From Candidatus Brocadiia bacterium (lineage in GTDB: Bacteria > Planctomycetota > MHYJ01 > JACQXL01), in assembly GCA_020062035.1 (NCBI GenBank), contig JAGUXD010000123.1, positions 1 through 17,330 on the forward strand: 17,330 bases of DNA. The letters are read 5' to 3'. Shown here in pieces: positions 13,504-17,330 of this stretch; within the stretch, counting starts at the first letter, position 1; each line of letters starts with the position of its first letter. The notes under the pieces are model-generated. The model saw only the letters and a program-made list of their open reading frames with translations, had not been told where the DNA came from and did no database searches. Made by a program: the position numbers and the translations under genes.

Positions 13504-16179
13504 ATGATGAAGGTTGATGAGATAAGAGCGTTATTTTTAGGTTTCTTTAAGGACAAAGGTCATCAGGTATATCCAAGCGATTCTTTAATTCCAAGTATTC
13601 AGGACCCGTCGCTTCTTTTTACAAGCGCTGGGATGAACCAATTCAAGAACTACTTTTTAGGAACAGAAAAACCGCCGGTTGCACGGACAACCTCATCACA
13701 AAAATGCCTTCGTACAACAGATATAGAAAAAGTAGGGAAAACACCTGCACATCATACTTTCTTTGAGATGTTAGGTAACTTCTCTTTTGGAGATTATTTT
13801 AAGTTAGAGGCAATCCAGTTCGCCTGGGAATTTCTTACCGAGAGATTACATATTCCAAAAGAACAATTAAGTGTAAGTGTTTATGAGGAAGACAAGGAAG
13901 CATATAATATCTGGCTTAATAAGATAAAAATACCGGAAAACGAAATATTTCGCTTTGGCGAAAACAATAATTTCTGGCCCGCCAATGCACCAACCGAAGG
14001 ACCCAATGGTCCCTGCGGTCCCTGCTCCGAGATATTCTATGATTTAGGAAAAGAGGTTGGCTGCGGATTACCTTCTTGCTCAGTTGCCTGTGATTGTAAC
14101 CGCTTTGTTGAAATCTGGAATCTGGTCTTTATGGAATTTGAACGACAGGACAAGGGAAAATTAGTCCCTCTAAAAAAGAAAAATATAGATACCGGAATGG
14201 GACTGGAGCGAATTACTGCAGTAATGCAGAATGTCCAGTCTAATTTTGATATTGATATTTTTAATCCTATCATCAAACATATTACAGATATTGCAAAGAT
14301 AGATTATATTAAAACATCTGCAGAAGGTGCAAGAATCAGAAGAATGGCGGACCATTCAAGGGCTATTGTGTTTCTTATTGCAGATGGCGTTCTGCCTTCA
14401 AACGAAGGCAGAGGCTATGTTGAACGACGTATCTTAAGACGGGCAGTGCGGGATGCTCTTTATTTAGGTGTCAAGAAACCCATCCTTCACAAACTCGTTC
14501 CTTCGGTTATTAAAGTAATGGATAAGGCATATCCCGAGTTAAAAAATAAACATTTACAAATCAGCCGTCTTATTAAGGCAGAAGAAGAAAAATTTATGGA
14601 AACAGTAGAGTCCGGCATAAAACTGTTAGATGATGTAATTACAAAATTACGAAAGAGTGATACCAGAGTATTTCCGGGCGAGGAGGCATTTAGATTATAC
14701 GATACCTACGGGTTTCCGGTTGACCTTACCGAATCTATCCTGTATGAGAAAAACTTTAAGTTAGATATTACGGGTTATGAGAAGTGTTTAGGAGAGCAGA
14801 GGGAAAAAGCCAGGGCTTCTTCTAAAATCGCATCAGAAATCTTTGCACCGAGTGCAATTGATGAACTCAAAAACACCCTTCCTGAAACCGTTTATATCGG
14901 CGATGAAACCATTTCATCAGATGTAACTATTGAGGGAATTCTGGTTGATAGAAAATTACTGGCTAAATTTACGACAGCGGGATTCTCTTTATTTGACTCT
15001 CCTCAAATAACCATTATTACTGATAAGACCCCTTTTTATGCAGAATCAGGCGGACAGACAGGTGATACGGGCTTTCTTAGAAATAAAGACACAGAGTTTG
15101 AGATTACTGATACCCAGAAAATTGAGAAATATACGATTCATATCGGCAAACCGAAAAGGGGAGAAATAAAGGTCGGTATGAAAATACTTGCTGAGGTAAA
15201 TAAAGAACGTCGTCAAGCCATTGCTTGTAATCATACCGCGACGCATTTACTCCATCACGCACTCAGAACTATTATCGGTTCAACCGTAGAGCAATCCGGC
15301 TCATTAGTCCTTCCTGATAGATTACGTTTTGACTATTCTATGAGTCAAGCACCAAGTGAAACAGAACTCAAGGCAGTTGAGAAATTAGTGAATAGATACA
15401 TTCGAGAAAACCAGAAGGTAACTATAAAAACAATGGCTTTTGAATCAGCTAAAAAGGCCGGGGCTTTAACGTTATTTACCGAAAAATATCCTGACTCTGT
15501 AAGAGTAATCAGTATCGGCGATTATAGTAAAGAACTCTGTGGCGGTTCGCATATTAAACAAACCGGTGAGATTGGTTCATTTAAGATTATTTCTGACTCT
15601 TCTATTGCCGCTGGAACACGAAGAATAGAAGCGATTACGGCTGAAGAAGTGGAGAAAAAAATCAGGGAAAAAGAAAAACTTCTCTCGCAAAGCGCGAGGT
15701 TATTAGAAACAACATCGCATCAATTGCCCCATAAGATTAAACGGGTCTTGGAAAAACTTGAGTCAGCCGAAAAGAAACTCTCGCAATATCATAAACAGGA
15801 GAATAATCAGATTGCAAGTGCCTTTTTAGAAAGGGCAGAAACAGTAAGAAATGTTAGAATAATCGCTGAGATATTGGAAAACAAAACCGTAGAAGATTTA
15901 AGACAAATCAGCGATTATCTCAGGAAATCCGCAGAAGCGGTAATTGCGCTTTTATCAATCGTATCAGATAATAAAGTAGACCTTATTTTAATGATGACAC
16001 CTAAACTCTGTGATGATGAATTTAATGCGATAGCACTCTCTAAAGAAATAGCCGAGATAATAGAAGGTTCAGGTGGTGGACGCAAAGACCTCGCATTTGC
16101 CGGCGGAAAAAGAGCCGATAAATTTTCTGAGTCATTAACACATTTTTCTAATCTGGTCAGAAAGAAACTTATGGCATAA
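13504..16179 (+). CDS. alaS: Alanyl-tRNA synthetase
   Basis: 891 residues, full length. It charges tRNA-Ala and removes mischarged Ser/Gly. The catalytic domain begins with I-R-A-L-F-L-G-F-F-K-D-K-G-H and L-F-T-S-A-G-M-N-Q-F-K. A cysteine cluster C187-G-L-P-S-C192-x3-C196-D-C198 precedes R-F-V-E-I-W-N-L-V-F, followed by the D-T-G-M-G-L-E-R motif. The editing domain has the zinc site H577-T-A-T-H581 together with C679-G-G-S-H683. A coiled-coil region and the C-Ala domain follow, with the glycine-rich G855-S-G-G-G-R-K-D motif. All domains are present and intact. ATG 13504 is followed at once by a second ATG; neither has a strong Shine-Dalgarno, and with a 1-nt gap after recA, translation is probably coupled. 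The recA-alaS arrangement is common in bacteria. Confidence 0.98.
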   Translation: MMKVDEIRALFLGFFKDKGHQVYPSDSLIPSIQDPSLLFTSAGMNQFKNYFLGTEKPPVARTTSSQKCLRTTDIEKVGKTPAHHTFFEMLGNFSFGDYFKLEAIQFAWEFLTERLHIPKEQLSVSVYEEDKEAYNIWLNKIKIPENEIFRFGENNNFWPANAPTEGPNGPCGPCSEIFYDLGKEVGCGLPSCSVACDCNRFVEIWNLVFMEFERQDKGKLVPLKKKNIDTGMGLERITAVMQNVQSNFDIDIFNPIIKHITDIAKIDYIKTSAEGARIRRMADHSRAIVFLIADGVLPSNEGRGYVERRILRRAVRDALYLGVKKPILHKLVPSVIKVMDKAYPELKNKHLQISRLIKAEEEKFMETVESGIKLLDDVITKLRKSDTRVFPGEEAFRLYDTYGFPVDLTESILYEKNFKLDITGYEKCLGEQREKARASSKIASEIFAPSAIDELKNTLPETVYIGDETISSDVTIEGILVDRKLLAKFTTAGFSLFDSPQITIITDKTPFYAESGGQTGDTGFLRNKDTEFEITDTQKIEKYTIHIGKPKRGEIKVGMKILAEVNKERRQAIACNHTATHLLHHALRTIIGSTVEQSGSLVLPDRLRFDYSMSQAPSETELKAVEKLVNRYIRENQKVTIKTMAFESAKKAGALTLFTEKYPDSVRVISIGDYSKELCGGSHIKQTGEIGSFKIISDSSIAAGTRRIEAITAEEVEKKIREKEKLLSQSARLLETTSHQLPHKIKRVLEKLESAEKKLSQYHKQENNQIASAFLERAETVRNVRIIAEILENKTVEDLRQISDYLRKSAEAVIALLSIVSDNKVDLILMMTPKLCDDEFNAIALSKEIAEIIEGSGGGRKDLAFAGGKRADKFSESLTHFSNLVRKKLMA

Positions 16180-16254
16180 GATTTTTCTGCCCCTCCTCCC
16201 CTCAGGTTTGCCCGCTGGGACTGGGAAATTCTATGATTTTTCGTCTATAAAGAA

Positions 16255-16306
16255 AGCATAGAGCATAGGGCTTAGAGTATTTTCTCTACACTCTTTGCTC
16301 TATGCT
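16255..16306. repeat. Two-tier inverted repeat after alaS (AGCATAGAGCA arms)
   Basis: AGCATAGAGCA (16255-16265) and TGCTCTATGCT (16296-16306) form a perfect 11-bp stem. Inside, TAGAG (16273-16277) and CTCTA (16284-16288) form a second stem around TATTTT. It lies 75 bases after the alaS stop. It could stop or stabilise the operon transcript, but no U-tract follows. Phrases of the type GCATAGAGCATAG are low-complexity repeats, so it may simply be a dispersed element. Confidence 0.6.
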
Positions 16307-16337
16307 CCCTGTGGCTAATATGACGGATTCCGACTTA

Positions 16338-16409
16338 TGTTTAATAATAACGACAGCGAAACGGCGCTGTTTAATAAATCCCATTCACTTCCTACAGTGT
16401 TTAGGAAGT
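16338..16409. repeat. 30-bp-phased TGTTTA repeats with two hairpins upstream of the FN3/RCC1 gene
   Basis: TGTTTAATAA occurs at 16338-16347 and 16368-16377, and TGTTTA again at 16398-16403, each exactly 30 bp apart. Between and around them are two perfect inverted repeats, ACAGCG/CGCTGT (16353-16358, 16365-16370) and ACTTCCTA/TAGGAAGT (16387-16394, 16402-16409). The last hairpin ends 7 bases before the AGGAGG ribosome site (16417-16422). The arrangement resembles a regulatory region with sites on one face of the helix, or a decayed repeat array; function is unknown. Confidence 0.45.
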
Positions 16410-16428
16410 AAAAACGAGGAGGATATAT

Positions 16429-17046
16429 ATGAGTAGCACTTTTACTTCGTTCCGTGTAAACTCCGTGGAGTCCGGATTCCCATCGAGGCGTAAAACAGTA
16501 TGGTTAAAAATGGGAGTAATAGCATTGGCCATGGGCATAATAATCACCGGCTATGGTGGTTTCTGTAAGTTGCTGGATAAAGATAAAGAGGACAGCGGAA
16601 GCAGCCAACCAGACCCTTCAAAAGTTACTTCACCAAACCCACTTAACGGAGCACAAAATCTCTCACCTACTCTGACGCTTTCATGGGCCTCTGCCACCGG
16701 GACCGGAACTTCGCCTATTTTATATGATGTCTATCTATCAACGACCACTACCAACTGGGCTCCGGTTACAACTACTGTTCTTTCATCCTTTACTCCTTTA
16801 GTTCTCTTGTATAATACACAGTACTATTGGCGGGTTGATTCCAAGAACTCTGACGGGACAACCACCGGAGTGGTCTGGAGTCTTACCACGACAGATAAGG
16901 GCTGGGCCGCCATTGCGGCTGGTTACCGTCACACCATTGCCCTCAAGACCGACGGCTCTCTCTATACCTGGGGATGGAACTACTCTGGTCAATTAGGCGA
17001 TGGAACAACGGTTAGTAGGACCATCCCGACCCTGATTGGGCAATAG
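16429..17046 (+). CDS. Exported FN3-like/RCC1-repeat protein, probably truncated
   Basis: 205 residues, ATG with AGGAGG 6 nt upstream. A basic N-terminus (R-R-K-T-V-W-L-K) and a hydrophobic segment (about 28-44) form a signal or anchor; the nearby G-G-F-C is not a proper lipobox. Residues about 62-150 form a fibronectin-III-like domain (P-N-P-L-N-G-A, then L-T-L-S-W, Y-D-V-Y, then Y-Y-W-R-V-D-S-K-N). Residues 158-205 are one RCC1 blade ([21 protein letters not shown] and [13 protein letters not shown]). RCC1 proteins normally carry about seven blades, so a single terminal blade followed at once by TAG suggests the rest was lost. No further blade can be read in 17047-17330. Likely a surface or secreted protein; the role is unknown. 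Confidence 0.8.
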   Translation: MSSTFTSFRVNSVESGFPSRRKTVWLKMGVIALAMGIIITGYGGFCKLLDKDKEDSGSSQPDPSKVTSPNPLNGAQNLSPTLTLSWASATGTGTSPILYDVYLSTTTTNWAPVTTTVLSSFTPLVLLYNTQYYWRVDSKNSDGTTTGVVWSLTTTDKGWAAIAAGYRHTIALKTDGSLYTWGWNYSGQLGDGTTVSRTIPTLIGQ

Positions 17047-17049
17047 CCC

Positions 17050-17220
17050 TCCGCCTCCCTGTGCGGGTGGGAGTTCGGTGGACACCGCGTGCCAGGCAAG
17101 ATAGATAAGTTCTTACAGGGTAGAGGGACACTTCCCACTGGCTAAATATGACTATCTTGCTGGGATGCCCCGATGGTCATTTATAATTCCTCCTGGGACA
17201 CATTCAACAGCGAGAATGTC
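17050..17220 (+). other. Structured non-coding stretch: candidate RNA element or intron 5' end
   Basis: Five stems can be drawn in order: CTCCC/GGGAG (17055-17059, 17069-17073); CGGTG/CACCG (17076-17080, 17083-17087); CCA-(G)-GCAAGATAG paired with CTATCTTGC-TGG (17092-17104, 17152-17163), 12 bp with one bulge; inside it GGGA/TCCC (17125-17128, 17133-17136); and ACATTC/GAATGT (17200-17205, 17214-17219). No long reading frame fits. GTGCG at 17061-17065 is how group II introns begin, but domain V and a reverse transcriptase, which would be further on, cannot be seen. Strand and boundaries are uncertain. Confidence 0.3.
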
Positions 17221-17254
17221 TTGATTTAGGCAATAGGGGGCAGGGTTTTTAGAA

Positions 17255-17288
17255 AATCGGGGATTAGGGAATTAGGGGATTGGGGAGG
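17255..17288. repeat. Purine-rich GGGGATTA tandem repeat
   Basis: Degenerate units GGGGATT-AGGGAATT-AGGGGATT-GGGGAGG follow each other. Read on the minus strand this is CCCCAATCCCC-type sequence, the same family as the in-frame repeat at 2811-2850. No gene is visible from here to the end of the window. Confidence 0.65.
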
Positions 17289-17330
17289 AGATTACCCCTT
17301 ACGGCTTTACCAGAATCGCGGGCAAAGGAG

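Noticed and set aside
16338..16409. Short CRISPR array
   Set aside because: The repeated part is only 6-10 bases, there are three units and no cas genes; spacing of 30 bp is too short for repeat plus spacer.
17142..17180. 12-codon minus-strand frame with AGGAGG 8 nt upstream
   Set aside because: Too short and inside the structured stretch; the ribosome-site match is probably chance, though a leader peptide cannot be excluded.
1..17330. Defence, toxin-antitoxin or phage module
   Set aside because: No nuclease, toxin, integrase, reverse transcriptase or phage structural protein could be recognised in any coding frame.

Overview
The window looks like a chromosomal stretch from an uncultured, moderately AT-rich, diderm (Gram-negative-type) bacterium. 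The LptF/LptG pair implies an LPS-bearing outer membrane. Many short palindromic and AATCCCC-like dispersed repeats lie in and between genes, which I associate with environmental PVC-group (Planctomycetota/Omnitrophota) or similar candidate-phylum genomes. This lineage guess is weak and rests on general gene style, not on a marker comparison. No rRNA, tRNA or CRISPR array was seen.

Region 1 (1-3391, + strand): a short relic resembling the N-terminus of an IS1182-type transposase, then a three-gene cluster. This holds a roughly 7-TM membrane protein, a membrane-anchored periplasmic protein with a GspC/PilP-like middle region, and a GT4 glycosyltransferase whose inter-domain linker contains a simple repeat read in frame. 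Region 2 (3392-3656): a gene-free stack of hairpins. Region 3 (3657-6103, + strand): nadB (L-aspartate oxidase, NAD synthesis) overlapping rimK (ribosomal protein S6 glutamate ligase type) by 4 nt. Region 4 (6111-11385, - strand): lptF-lptG-thiF/moeB-like as a tight operon (LPS export permeases plus an E1-like adenylyltransferase), followed by a separately transcribed secreted DUF4139-type protein. Region 5 (11538-16179, + strand): a short stand-alone LacI-type HTH protein, thpR, recA and alaS, probably one operon. Region 6 (16180-17330): repeats with 30-bp-phased motifs, a short exported protein with an FN3-like domain and a single RCC1 repeat that looks like a truncated beta-propeller protein, then a structured non-coding stretch and a purine-rich repeat.

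Most of the window is housekeeping. The least explained parts are the orphan membrane pair at 267-2226, the HTH protein leading the recA operon, the in-frame repeat in the glycosyltransferase, and the intergenic structured DNA at 3498-3612, 16338-16409 and 17050-17220. I did not find a clear new defence or mobile system. The structured stretch after the truncated RCC1 gene is the best candidate for something undescribed.
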